From Roseivirga sp. 4D4 (lineage in GTDB: Bacteria; Bacteroidota; Bacteroidia; Cytophagales; Cyclobacteriaceae): 64,000 bases of DNA. Positions within the stretch are counted from its first letter, which is position 1, and each line of letters opens with the position of its first letter. Positions 54,176 to 62,352 of the stretch are shown here, piece after piece. Below the pieces are notes generated by a model. It saw only the letters and a list, made by a program, of their open reading frames with translations. It did not search any database and was not told where the DNA came from. The DNA lies in assembly GCF_001747095.1 (NCBI RefSeq), contig NZ_MDGP01000001.1, positions 2,525,001-2,589,000 on the forward strand, given 5' to 3'. A program made the position numbers and the translations under genes.

Positions 54176-54550
54176 ATGGAATTGACGGCTGACAACAGAT
54201 TGAAAAAGCTCATCATAGTGGGCGATCGCTTACTCATAAGACCAAAAAAGTCACCAGAAAAAACTGAAAGCGGTCTTTATTTACCCCCTGGGGTTCAAGA
54301 GAAAGAAAAGGTTCAGACCGGTTATGTCATCAAAATTGGCCCAGGTTATCCTATCCCTATGCCCACCGATGAAGAGGATCATTGGAAAGGCAATGATGAA
54401 AAAGTTAAATATGTGCCGCTACAAGCGGAAGAAGGCGATCTGGCAATTTTCTTACAGAAGGGGGCCGTTGAAATTGTTTATCAAGGCGAAAAGCTCTTTA
54501 TAGTCCCTCAAGCGTCAGTTTTGATGCTCGAACGCGAGGAAGATTTCTGA
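54176..54550 (+). CDS. GroES-family co-chaperonin-like protein
   Basis: 124 residues, longer than GroES (about 95). The chaperonin-10 fold shows: KKLIIVGDRLLIRPKKSPEKTESGLYLPPGVQEKEKVQTGYVIKIGPG is the N-terminal strand, roof loop and mobile-loop region. AEEGDLAIFLQKGAVEIVYQGEKLFIVPQASVLMLE is the end. The mobile loop lacks the usual IVL-type GroEL anchor (GLYLPPGVQ replaces GGIVLTDTA-like) and there is an insert (PMPTDEEDHWKGNDEK) in the roof. No groEL is adjacent. It is a divergent paralogue found in Bacteroidota; whether it binds GroEL is unknown. It stands alone with its own promoter-like box. Confidence 0.85.
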   Translation: MELTADNRLKKLIIVGDRLLIRPKKSPEKTESGLYLPPGVQEKEKVQTGYVIKIGPGYPIPMPTDEEDHWKGNDEKVKYVPLQAEEGDLAIFLQKGAVEIVYQGEKLFIVPQASVLMLEREEDF

Positions 54551-54721
54551 GGAAGTCAGATTTCAGGGATTTAATCACTAATTTTGCAACATTATTAACC
54601 AGTGGACTGTCAATTCGTGTAATCCCTCTGGAGTTTTTTGTGTTCCTGAATTATATTAGGTACATCTAAACAAAAACTAGAAACAAAGTCTTCAGCAAGA
54701 AGCATTAGGTTAAAATAATAT

Positions 54722-55819
54722 ATGAATTACAAGAGCATTAAATTTTCTCGTACTAATCAAGCCGAATTTATAAGTGACCTACGTAAACGTGTCAAGACTT
54801 ATTTCGACTCGAACGAGATATCGGTTCACGGCAACTTCACCATGTTTAGCAAAACAGCAGCCATGTTCTTAATGTACTTTGCTCCTTATGTACTAATGCT
54901 TACCGGAGTAATTACCCAACCTTGGCTAATCATTGTCATGTGGGCAATTATGGGCTTTGGAATGTCGGGAATCGGGTTATCCGTAATGCATGATGCCAAC
55001 CATGGGTCTTACTCAAATAATAAAACAGTAAATAAGTACATGAGCTACGTAATGAACCTAATTGGTGCCAGCTCATTTAATTGGAAAATACAGCATAACG
55101 TATTACATCACTCCTACACCAACATAGAGGGTGTAGACGAAGATATCGACCCCGGTATTCTTATGCGTTTATCTCCGCATGCGAAGCACTACAGATTGCA
55201 TAAGTTTCAGCATATATATGGCTGGTTCTTTTATGCCATTATGACCTTCTTATGGCTTACTACAAAAGACTTTGTACAACTGAATAGGTACAAAAAAATG
55301 GGACTCATAAAGGGTCAAAAGAGAACTTATAGAAGTGTGCTGATAGAAACGATTTTTTCAAAAGTCGCCTATTATGCCTATGCTCTGGTTCTTCCATTAA
55401 TCTTTATCCAAGCGCCTTGGTGGATTGTTGTAATTGGCTTTTTGACCATGCATATCATCACAGGTTTGTGGATTGCTTTGATCTTCCAGCCTGCCCACGT
55501 CATGCCAAATTCGAAATACCCAATTCCAGATAACTTGGGGAATATGGAAAATAACTGGGCCGTTCATCAGCTCTTTACAACCACTAACTTCTCCCCTAAG
55601 AGCAAACTTTTCTTCTGGTACGTGGGTGGTTTGAACTACCAAATTGAACACCACTTGTTTCCGAACATTTGCCACGTTCATTATAAAAGAATCTCTAAAA
55701 TCGTCAGAGAGACTGCAAAAGAATATGGTTTGCCCTATAATCTGGAACCCACCTTTGTTTCGGCCATCGTTAGCCATGCGAAAATGCTGAAGACTTTAGG
55801 TCGAGTGGAAACAGTTTAA
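54722..55819 (+). CDS. Membrane fatty-acid desaturase (acyl-CoA/lipid type)
   Basis: 365 residues. Three His boxes are present: HDANHGS near residue 90, HNVLHHSY near residue 127 and QIEHHLFP near residue 305, with helices between (FLMYFAPYVLMLTGVI, IIVMWAIMGFGMSGIGL, TIFSKVAYYAYALVLPLIF, WIVVIGFLTMHIITGLWIAL). The QIEHH form is the signature of front-end (delta-6-like) desaturases; no cytochrome b5 domain is fused. It makes a double bond using O2 and electrons from a reductase, probably to keep membrane fluidity at low temperature. There is no clear operon partner. Confidence 0.92.
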   Translation: MNYKSIKFSRTNQAEFISDLRKRVKTYFDSNEISVHGNFTMFSKTAAMFLMYFAPYVLMLTGVITQPWLIIVMWAIMGFGMSGIGLSVMHDANHGSYSNNKTVNKYMSYVMNLIGASSFNWKIQHNVLHHSYTNIEGVDEDIDPGILMRLSPHAKHYRLHKFQHIYGWFFYAIMTFLWLTTKDFVQLNRYKKMGLIKGQKRTYRSVLIETIFSKVAYYAYALVLPLIFIQAPWWIVVIGFLTMHIITGLWIALIFQPAHVMPNSKYPIPDNLGNMENNWAVHQLFTTTNFSPKSKLFFWYVGGLNYQIEHHLFPNICHVHYKRISKIVRETAKEYGLPYNLEPTFVSAIVSHAKMLKTLGRVETV

Positions 55820-55906
55820 TAAAGATCTCCAAATCCATTGTTCTCCTACATAACAAAAGAAGTTCTATTTATGAACTTTCTGAAGGGCGTATCTATTAAA
55901 TAGAGC

Positions 55907-56968
55907 ATGTATGATGTCCTAATCATTGGTGCTGGTCTATCTGGATTAACAACTGCATACGCTTTAAGGGAAAAGGGTATTAACTATAAAATTCTGGAAG
56001 CCAGAGATCGGCCAGGCGGACGTATAAACACGCTTGACGGACCATTAGAAATGGGCGCTACATGGCTTGGAGGACAGCACACTCACCTGCTTCAATTATT
56101 GAAGCAGGTGAGTGTTGAAATATTTCCTCAACATACTGAGGGTAAAATTTCATACGAAGTATCGAGTTTTCAAGACATCCAGCATTTCGATTTCCCACCA
56201 GGTCAGGCTCCATCATATCGAATTAAAGGAGGCAGCGCGAAGCTAATCGAATCACTGATTGACAGGATTGATAGGGACACAATTCTCTTCAATGCTCAGG
56301 TCGCTGAAATTAAAGACAATAGTGACTCGGTTGAAGTAATTTTAAATTCTGGAACCGCATTGGAAGCCGCAACAGTCATTACAACTATACCCCCTCAGCT
56401 ACTAGCAAGGAGCATTCAGTTCACACCTCCTCTTCCTGAAAATAAAACCTCAATTATGTGGCAGACACATACCTGGATGGGAGAATCCATTAAGTATGCT
56501 GTCAGCTACGCCTCACCTTTCTGGCGCGAAAAAGGGCTATCAGGAATGGGCTTCTCCCAGACAGGCATTATTCAAGAGGTTCATGACCACAGCAATTTTG
56601 AAAATGAATTCTTCGCATTAAAGGGTTTTCTGAATCCTGACTTGGCTCGTCTGGATTACGAAGAGAGAGAGGGGAAAGTTATAAGTACGCTTATCAGACT
56701 TTTTGGTAACCAGGCTGGTGAATATCTGGAATACTCCGAACACCTCTGGGCGAATGATCCCTTTACATCAGTCAAGGATGCAATTCCAGTAGTACCACAC
56801 CAAAATAATGGTCATGAAATACTGCGAGCAGAAGCCTATGATGGAAAACTGATGTTCTCAGGAACAGAAAGCTCACTTGCTTACCCTGGCTATATGGACG
56901 GGGCTGTATTCAGTGGCTTAAACGCTGCCCAAAGAGTTTTAAAGAAATATCAACGTGCTGAAAGCTGA
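55907..56968 (+). CDS. FAD-dependent amine oxidase/flavin monooxygenase-like protein
   Basis: 353 residues. A dinucleotide fold starts it: VLIIGAGLSGLTTAYALREKG near residue 4 and KILEARDRPGGRINTL, the GG doublet of amine oxidases. LEMGATWLGGQHTHLLQLL follows, and the C-terminal flavin block is KLMFSGTESSLAYPGYMDGAVFSGLNAAQRV. It lacks a signal peptide. The substrate, possibly a polyamine or a carotenoid-like lipid, is not decided. A perfect 17-bp hairpin lies inside the gene (56079-56115). Its last 19 bases overlap the end of the convergent hemB. Confidence 0.88.
   Translation: MYDVLIIGAGLSGLTTAYALREKGINYKILEARDRPGGRINTLDGPLEMGATWLGGQHTHLLQLLKQVSVEIFPQHTEGKISYEVSSFQDIQHFDFPPGQAPSYRIKGGSAKLIESLIDRIDRDTILFNAQVAEIKDNSDSVEVILNSGTALEAATVITTIPPQLLARSIQFTPPLPENKTSIMWQTHTWMGESIKYAVSYASPFWREKGLSGMGFSQTGIIQEVHDHSNFENEFFALKGFLNPDLARLDYEEREGKVISTLIRLFGNQAGEYLEYSEHLWANDPFTSVKDAIPVVPHQNNGHEILRAEAYDGKLMFSGTESSLAYPGYMDGAVFSGLNAAQRVLKKYQRAES
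56079..56115. repeat. Perfect 17-bp inverted repeat with 3-nt loop inside a gene
   Basis: ACACTCACCTGCTTCAA and its exact complement enclose TTA. It encodes HTHLLQLLKQVSV in the amine oxidase frame, so it is translated without interruption. There is no T-run. Confidence 0.95.
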
Positions 56969-57921
56969 GCGAATTCTTTTGCATGATAGGTAAGAATAAT
57001 ATCTGCACCTGCACGCTTTATACTCAGTAGGGTTTCTGCCATTACCCGATCATAGTCCAACCAGCCTTTCTGGGCTGCTGCCTTGAGCATGGCATACTCT
57101 CCGCTGACATTGTATGCAGCAATAGGCTGAGAATAATTGTCTTTCAATAGCTTAATCACATCTAAGTATGCCAAAGCTGGTTTTACCATTAAGAAATCAG
57201 CCCCTTCGTCTACATCAAGATCCGCCTCAATAAGTGCCTCACGCTGATTGGCCGGGTTCATCTGGTAAGTATTTTTGTCCCCACTCTTCGGTGCAGAATC
57301 TAGCGCATCTCGGAAGGGCCCGTAAAAAGCACTTGCATACTTGGCAGTATATGACATAATGGAGACATCCATAAAGCCATGATCATCTAAGACTTCCCTG
57401 ATGTATCCAACTCGGCCATCCATCATATCTGAAGGACCGATGATATCTATTCCACAACGCGCCTGAGAGAGTGCCTGTTTACCTAATACTTCTAGCGTTT
57501 CATCATTCAGAATCTTACCATCCTTGACAATGCCATCATGACCATCGGAGTTGTATGGGTCTAGGGCCACGTCAGTCATAATCGCAGCCTCAGGAAACTC
57601 CTGTTTAATCTTTGTCAAAGCTTTCTGATAGAAGAAATCATCATCATAACTTCTTGTGGCAGTCTTGTCCTTATATGACTCAGCTACTACAGGAAAAATA
57701 TCAAAGGCTGTTATTCCTAACTTCATGCATGACTCAATTTCACGAAGCATGTAATTCAATCCCAATCGGTAAATACCTGGCATAGAGTCTACCTCTATAC
57801 TACCGTTAGGATCTTCGAGCAGGAAAAGCGGAAAGATAAAGTCATTATTCGTGACTTGAGTTTCTTCTACCAAATTCCGGATTGCTTCCGATTTTCTGTT
57901 TCTTCTTGGCCTGATGTCCAT
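56950..57921 (-). CDS. hemB: Delta-aminolevulinic acid dehydratase (porphobilinogen synthase)
   Basis: 323 residues from the ATG at 57921; an in-frame start at 57987 adds 22 unlikely residues (the usual N-terminus is MDIRPRRNRKS). The enzyme condenses two 5-aminolevulinates to porphobilinogen in haem synthesis. The Schiff-base Lys residues lie in SYTAKYASAFYGPFRDAL and LMVKPALAYLDVI. The metal loop reads MTDVALDPYNSDGHDG, with Asp where zinc enzymes have Cys, so it belongs to the Mg2+-type or metal-independent class. Its 3' end overlaps the convergent amine oxidase gene. A DUF4870 gene starts 10 bp upstream on the same strand, so it may be the last gene of the XRE cluster. Confidence 0.95.
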   Translation of the reverse strand: MDIRPRRNRKSEAIRNLVEETQVTNNDFIFPLFLLEDPNGSIEVDSMPGIYRLGLNYMLREIESCMKLGITAFDIFPVVAESYKDKTATRSYDDDFFYQKALTKIKQEFPEAAIMTDVALDPYNSDGHDGIVKDGKILNDETLEVLGKQALSQARCGIDIIGPSDMMDGRVGYIREVLDDHGFMDVSIMSYTAKYASAFYGPFRDALDSAPKSGDKNTYQMNPANQREALIEADLDVDEGADFLMVKPALAYLDVIKLLKDNYSQPIAAYNVSGEYAMLKAAAQKGWLDYDRVMAETLLSIKRAGADIILTYHAKEFAQLSAR

Positions 57922-57931
57922 ACCTCTACGA

Positions 57932-58270
57932 TTACTTGACAAAGTTAATGCATAAAGGATAATTAAATAGCTTCCCTTTATCTGCATCTATAGTGGCCAA
58001 GATCACACAAACAAAGTTGACAATAGGTAAGATCACCAAAAATGGAATTCCTATCAATAAGAAAATTCCGAACCCGGCTATTATAGTATATAGGGCCATT
58101 GAAATCTGAAAGTTCAACGAAGCTTTGGCATGTTTTTCAATGAGCTCAGACTCGTCCTTTTTTGATAGCCAGATAAACAAAGGCACCAGGAAGCTACCCA
58201 ACACTACCGTATAACCCAACAGGGTTCCAATGTGTGCGCCCAAAACCCATGGTCTTTCTTTAATAGTCAT
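57932..58270 (-). CDS. DUF4870 membrane protein
   Basis: 112 residues. Three hydrophobic segments: LGAHIGTLLGYTVVLGSFLVPLFIWL, ISMALYTIIAGFGIFLLIGI and PFLVILPIVNFVCVILATIDA. The HAKASLNFQISM block between them is the conserved core of DUF4870. The function is unknown; the family often sits beside lipid or respiratory genes. Its ATG at 58270 shares one base with the end of the HTH gene. Confidence 0.88.
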   Translation of the reverse strand: MTIKERPWVLGAHIGTLLGYTVVLGSFLVPLFIWLSKKDESELIEKHAKASLNFQISMALYTIIAGFGIFLLIGIPFLVILPIVNFVCVILATIDADKGKLFNYPLCINFVK

Positions 58271-58482
58271 TATTCTTCATCGGTTTTAAATTCTAGAATA
58301 TCACCAGGTTGGCAATCCAAAGCTTCACAAATTGCCTCTAGTGTACTGAATCTAACCGCTTTGGCCTTACCCGTTTTGAGAATAGAAAGGTTGGCCAATG
58401 TAATACCAACAATTTCAGCCAACTCTTTGCTCTGCATCTTTCTTTTGGCAAGCATAACATCAAGATTTATTATGATTGCCAT
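58270..58482 (-). CDS. Small XRE/YozG-like HTH regulator
   Basis: 70 residues from the ATG at 58482; an in-frame start 30 codons earlier runs through the neighbouring gene and is not likely. One HTH_26-type domain: MAIIINLDVMLAKRKMQSKELAEIVGITLANLSILKTGKAKAVRFSTLEAICEALDCQPGDILEF. Such YozG-like proteins are usually paired with a DUF2975 membrane protein, as here (2 bp upstream). It probably represses its own operon. Confidence 0.9.
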   Translation of the reverse strand: MAIIINLDVMLAKRKMQSKELAEIVGITLANLSILKTGKAKAVRFSTLEAICEALDCQPGDILEFKTDEE

Positions 58483-58484
58483 AA

Positions 58485-59117
58485 TCAGATGGTTAGTTCT
58501 TGTTCTTCCTTTAATCTCACACCATGTTCGAAAGCATTGGCCACTAGAAGAATCATGAGCCCTAGAAACCAAAGTGAGTCGAGGAAATCAAAATTAAGCA
58601 AGAAACTGGAGCTCACCTTTGAAAAACCTTCAATTTCAAAATTGTTCCTCAAAAACGAATCTAGTATCATTGAATAGGACCATCGGATGATTGCTGAGCC
58701 AATCACCATCAAGCCGATAATTCTCAGTCTTTTCACATTGGCCAAACTAAAGAACTCACGTTCTTCAATGGATTTCAACAACTTGATAATGAGACTAAGA
58801 AAATAGAAGAGTACCAGAGCAATGAGAATAACTGGTGAAGACATCAGATACTTTGATATAGGAACATCTTCAATCAACACAGCATAAGTTTGAGGTGTTA
58901 CCGTTACGCTATCATAACTAACCCCGTTATAAGTGGCATTTGGCTTGAAAATCACTGCTTCTTCAAATTGATAATCATTTACAGTAAACATTAGTGGGTT
59001 ATCGGTGTCTCCTATTACCAAAAACGCGAGTCCAGCAACCCCAAGCACTCCTGTAAACACCCTTGCTAAACTCAGCAAGAAAATACAAACCGAGGTAATC
59101 ATTCTATTCCATCTCAT
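58485..59117 (-). CDS. DUF2975 membrane protein
   Basis: 210 residues with four hydrophobic segments (SVCIFLLSLARVFTGVLGVAGLAFLVIG near residue 9, SSPVILIALVLFYFLSLIIKLL near 88, LRIIGLMVIGSAIIRWSYSMILD near 125 and FLDSLWFLGLMILLVANAF near 178). The SPVILIALVLFYFLSLIIKLLKSIEEREFFSLANVKRLRIIG block is the DUF2975 core. Together with the YozG-like HTH it forms a common, poorly understood membrane-sensor/regulator pair. The upstream 185 bp to the divergent receptor gene holds no gene. Confidence 0.88.
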   Translation of the reverse strand: MRWNRMITSVCIFLLSLARVFTGVLGVAGLAFLVIGDTDNPLMFTVNDYQFEEAVIFKPNATYNGVSYDSVTVTPQTYAVLIEDVPISKYLMSSPVILIALVLFYFLSLIIKLLKSIEEREFFSLANVKRLRIIGLMVIGSAIIRWSYSMILDSFLRNNFEIEGFSKVSSSFLLNFDFLDSLWFLGLMILLVANAFEHGVRLKEEQELTI

Positions 59118-59301
59118 GGCTATCTAGTTTTGTGCATGACGTACTTTATATGTCTTTCATAGACGGTCAAACGATATTTCCGACATTCTATGTTTTTCGA
59201 AATGTAATAAATATTTATTGTAAAACAATAATTTTTTACTGAATTACAGCCATACTAAACCTTTCAGATATGTCAATGTCTAAAATTCAAATCTCAACGA
59301 C

Positions 59302-62232
59302 ATGCGACACTTTTTTACGGTCATCTTATTCCTAATCTCCTTTTCAGCCTCTGCTCAATACTGGGTAATCAAAGGCAACGTGCTGGACAGTGCACAGAAC
59401 AAACCCCTAAAGTTCGCAACGGTATTATTGATAAATCTGTCTGACTCAACAGCTAAAGCATACTCAACCAATGATGCTGGTGGCTTTAGGATGACAGGTG
59501 TAGAAAATGGTGCCTATCAGATTGGCATCTCCTATGTTGGCTTTAAGAAATATAGTAGAAACTTCACTATATCAGACGCATCTCTCAATCTTGGCAACAT
59601 TATGCTCGGTATAGATACCAAAAACCTGGATGGTGTGGTTGTCGAGGGCTTAACGGAAAGAGTGAAACAAAACGGGGATACTACTGAATTCAATGCTGCC
59701 GCCTTCAAAGTCAACCCAGATGCCACAGCAGAAAACCTTATTGAAAAGATGCCGGGTATTGTTATCCAAAATGGTCAGGTACAAGCTCAGGGAGAAAATG
59801 TAAGCAGGGTTTTAGTAGATGGTAGAGAATTCTTTGGTGATGATCCAAATGCCGCACTCAAGAACCTACCGGCAGAAATGATTGAGAGAATTCAGGTTTA
59901 CGATCAAGCGAGTGATCAGGCCCAGTTTACAGGCTTTCTGGACGGTGAGACATCCAAAACGATGAACATTATCACCCGTGTAAGCATGCGAAATGGAGAG
60001 TTCGGAAGGATCAACGCAGGTGCTGGAACAGATGACACCTACAACGTTGGTGGAAGCATTAATTTATTTCGTCCCAAGGCCAGAACTACGTTCCTGGGCC
60101 AAATGAATAATATCAATATTCAAAACTTCTCTACTAGTGATTTACTGGGTATTACTGCTGGTGGAGGAAGACGAGGCGGTGGCAGAGGCGGCCGTGGCGG
60201 AGGCGGAGGAGGTGGTCTTGCTGGTGGCTTGGCCGGTGGAGGCGGAGGTGGTCGCTTTACAAATGGTGGTAATGCGAGCAACTTTCAGGTAGGCCAACAA
60301 GGAGGTATAAATGAAACAAAGGCCTTTGGTGTCAACTATTCCTACGAAGACACAAAAAAGATCAAATTTAGTGGCAGCTATTTTTTCAATCAGTCAGACA
60401 ATTCGTCTAACGAAGCGGTCTTTAGACAATTCACATTGGCTGAGAATGAAGGGCAAACTTATGATGAAAGTAGCTTGTCAGGAAGCAGAAATACGAATCA
60501 TCGCTTTAGTGGACAGTTAGAGTATAAAATCAATGACAGGAATTCTATTATCATGCGTCCTCGATTTACTTACCAGGATAACTCGGGAGCAGCATTAGTA
60601 GATGGAACGACTTTCTTGGGGGCAGAAACCTTGAATACCATTAACACCGAAAACACCTCGGACTTGGAGGCTTTCAGTTTTAGTAACAACCTACTGTGGA
60701 GACATTCATTTGAAAAACGAGGAAGAACCTTTTCGATCAATCTGAACACAGGATTGAATAATAACAATGGGGAAGGTTTTCTGCTGTCCGAATCTGAGTT
60801 CTTCACAGGGACATCCAGAAATGTTGATTTTAATCAATTCAATGATCAGAATCAGGATGGCTTTAACATGACGGTAAATGCCACCTATACTGAACCTCTA
60901 GCAGATAGAAGCTCTATTCTATTCACTTATAGATATGGCTATCAGTTTAACGACTCGGACTTACAGACCTTTGATTTTAATGAGGGCAATGACGCTTATA
61001 CTGATTTAAATACCCCTTTGAGTAATACTTTTGAAAATGACTACTATACCCATCAAGGCACATTAGGCTATAATTTGAGAGGAACAAAAGGAACACTAAC
61101 AATTCGAGCGACTTACCAAAGGGCGATTTTAGACAATGATCAGACCTTTCCGGTGCTTGATAATGTAGATAGAAACTTCAACAATTTTGTGCCTTCAGTC
61201 AATTATCGATTTAGGTTTGATCGGGGCAAGAGCCTGAGCATCAATTACAGAGCGTCTACCAATGCACCAAGTGTGAATCAATTACAAAGTGTAATAGATA
61301 ATACAGACCCGCTAAACATCACATCAGGAAACCCTGAATTAGATCAACGCTATCAGCACACTGCTACCATCAGGTATAACAAGGTAGATAGCGAAACTTC
61401 CAGAACATTCTTTACGCTACTGAGCAGTACCTTTTCAGATAATTACATTGGGAATAGTACCACAATTGCATCCAGAGGTAACACTGTTGTAGACGGCATT
61501 GTACTGCAACCAGGTGCCCGGTTTAGCAAACCCGTTAATCTGACTGGTTATTGGAACGTAAGAAGTTTCATAGCCTATGGTCTTCCATTAGGTTTTATTA
61601 AGTCAAACTTGAATTTCACTGGAACACTCTCTTTTACTCAAACACCTGAATTAATCAACGATGAGTTAAACCAAGCGAAATCACCCACTGTAGGCCTAGG
61701 CTTAGTATTGAGTAGCAACATCAGCGAAAAAGTGGATTTCACTATCTCCAGTAACTCTAACTTTAGTTCAGTAAGTAATACACTTCAATCCGCCAATGAT
61801 ACTGACTATTTTACGCAATCGACAAGACTAAGGCTCAACTGGATTTTTGGAGATGGCTTTGTTTTCCGCTCTACAGTAAGTCACACTGCGAACTCAGGTT
61901 TATCGGACGGCTTTAATCAGAGCTTTGTGCTTTGGAACATGGAAATGGGCAAGAAACTCATGAAGCAGAAAGCCGAGATAAAATTATCTGTCTTTGACCT
62001 ATTGAAGCAGAACCAGAGCATTACCAGATCAATAACGGGCTCATATATTGAAGACAACCAGACCGAAATACTGACCCAATACTTTATGCTATCCTTTGTC
62101 TATAACATCAGGAGCTTTGGCCAGGGCCAACAACTACCTGTTGAAAATGATAGACTCCGTCAATTGAGAGAACGGTTTGGTGGAGCTGGTGGCTTCGGAG
62201 GAAGAAGAGGCGGCAATGGAAATGATCAGTAA
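59302..62232 (+). CDS. Outer-membrane beta-barrel receptor (TonB-dependent-like), paralogue 1
   Basis: 976 residues: a signal peptide to about residue 19 (SASAQ), a CarboxypepD_reg-like domain (YWVIKGNVLDSAQNKPLKFATVLLINLSDS..., GAYQIGISYVGFKKYSRNF) and a plug-like domain (GDTTEFNAAAFKVNPDATAENLIEKMPGIVIQNGQVQAQGENVSRVLVDGREFFG). A barrel of the OMP_b-brl_3 type follows to the C-terminus. There is an unusual Gly/Arg-rich insert at about residues 287-325 and a Gly-rich tail. It has no nearby SusD gene. The ligand is unknown. A paralogue follows. Confidence 0.9.
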   Translation: MRHFFTVILFLISFSASAQYWVIKGNVLDSAQNKPLKFATVLLINLSDSTAKAYSTNDAGGFRMTGVENGAYQIGISYVGFKKYSRNFTISDASLNLGNIMLGIDTKNLDGVVVEGLTERVKQNGDTTEFNAAAFKVNPDATAENLIEKMPGIVIQNGQVQAQGENVSRVLVDGREFFGDDPNAALKNLPAEMIERIQVYDQASDQAQFTGFLDGETSKTMNIITRVSMRNGEFGRINAGAGTDDTYNVGGSINLFRPKARTTFLGQMNNINIQNFSTSDLLGITAGGGRRGGGRGGRGGGGGGGLAGGLAGGGGGGRFTNGGNASNFQVGQQGGINETKAFGVNYSYEDTKKIKFSGSYFFNQSDNSSNEAVFRQFTLAENEGQTYDESSLSGSRNTNHRFSGQLEYKINDRNSIIMRPRFTYQDNSGAALVDGTTFLGAETLNTINTENTSDLEAFSFSNNLLWRHSFEKRGRTFSINLNTGLNNNNGEGFLLSESEFFTGTSRNVDFNQFNDQNQDGFNMTVNATYTEPLADRSSILFTYRYGYQFNDSDLQTFDFNEGNDAYTDLNTPLSNTFENDYYTHQGTLGYNLRGTKGTLTIRATYQRAILDNDQTFPVLDNVDRNFNNFVPSVNYRFRFDRGKSLSINYRASTNAPSVNQLQSVIDNTDPLNITSGNPELDQRYQHTATIRYNKVDSETSRTFFTLLSSTFSDNYIGNSTTIASRGNTVVDGIVLQPGARFSKPVNLTGYWNVRSFIAYGLPLGFIKSNLNFTGTLSFTQTPELINDELNQAKSPTVGLGLVLSSNISEKVDFTISSNSNFSSVSNTLQSANDTDYFTQSTRLRLNWIFGDGFVFRSTVSHTANSGLSDGFNQSFVLWNMEMGKKLMKQKAEIKLSVFDLLKQNQSITRSITGSYIEDNQTEILTQYFMLSFVYNIRSFGQGQQLPVENDRLRQLRERFGGAGGFGGRRGGNGNDQ

Positions 62233-62306
62233 TACCCCCGGCTCTCAATTCACCATTCACATTATTTATGATCCATTTAAGATTTATTTACAATTAAATC
62301 ATACGA

Positions 62307-62352
62307 ATAGCAGATAAGACAACTATCTTCATAGGTGTAGTTTATCTGCTAT
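62307..62352 (+). promoter_or_regulatory. Inverted repeat covering the start codon of the second receptor
   Basis: ATAGCAGATAA (62307-62317) and TTATCTGCTAT (62342-62352) are exact inverted copies; the right arm includes the first two bases of the ATG at 62351. An inner AACTA/TAGTT pair could extend it. An mRNA hairpin here would hide the start codon. Confidence 0.6.

Noticed and set aside
59211..59237. AT-rich hairpin with T-run (TTATTGT/ACAATAA) between divergent genes
   Set aside because: It has terminator shape but stands between two divergent starts, where no transcript should end; probably an AT-rich promoter region.
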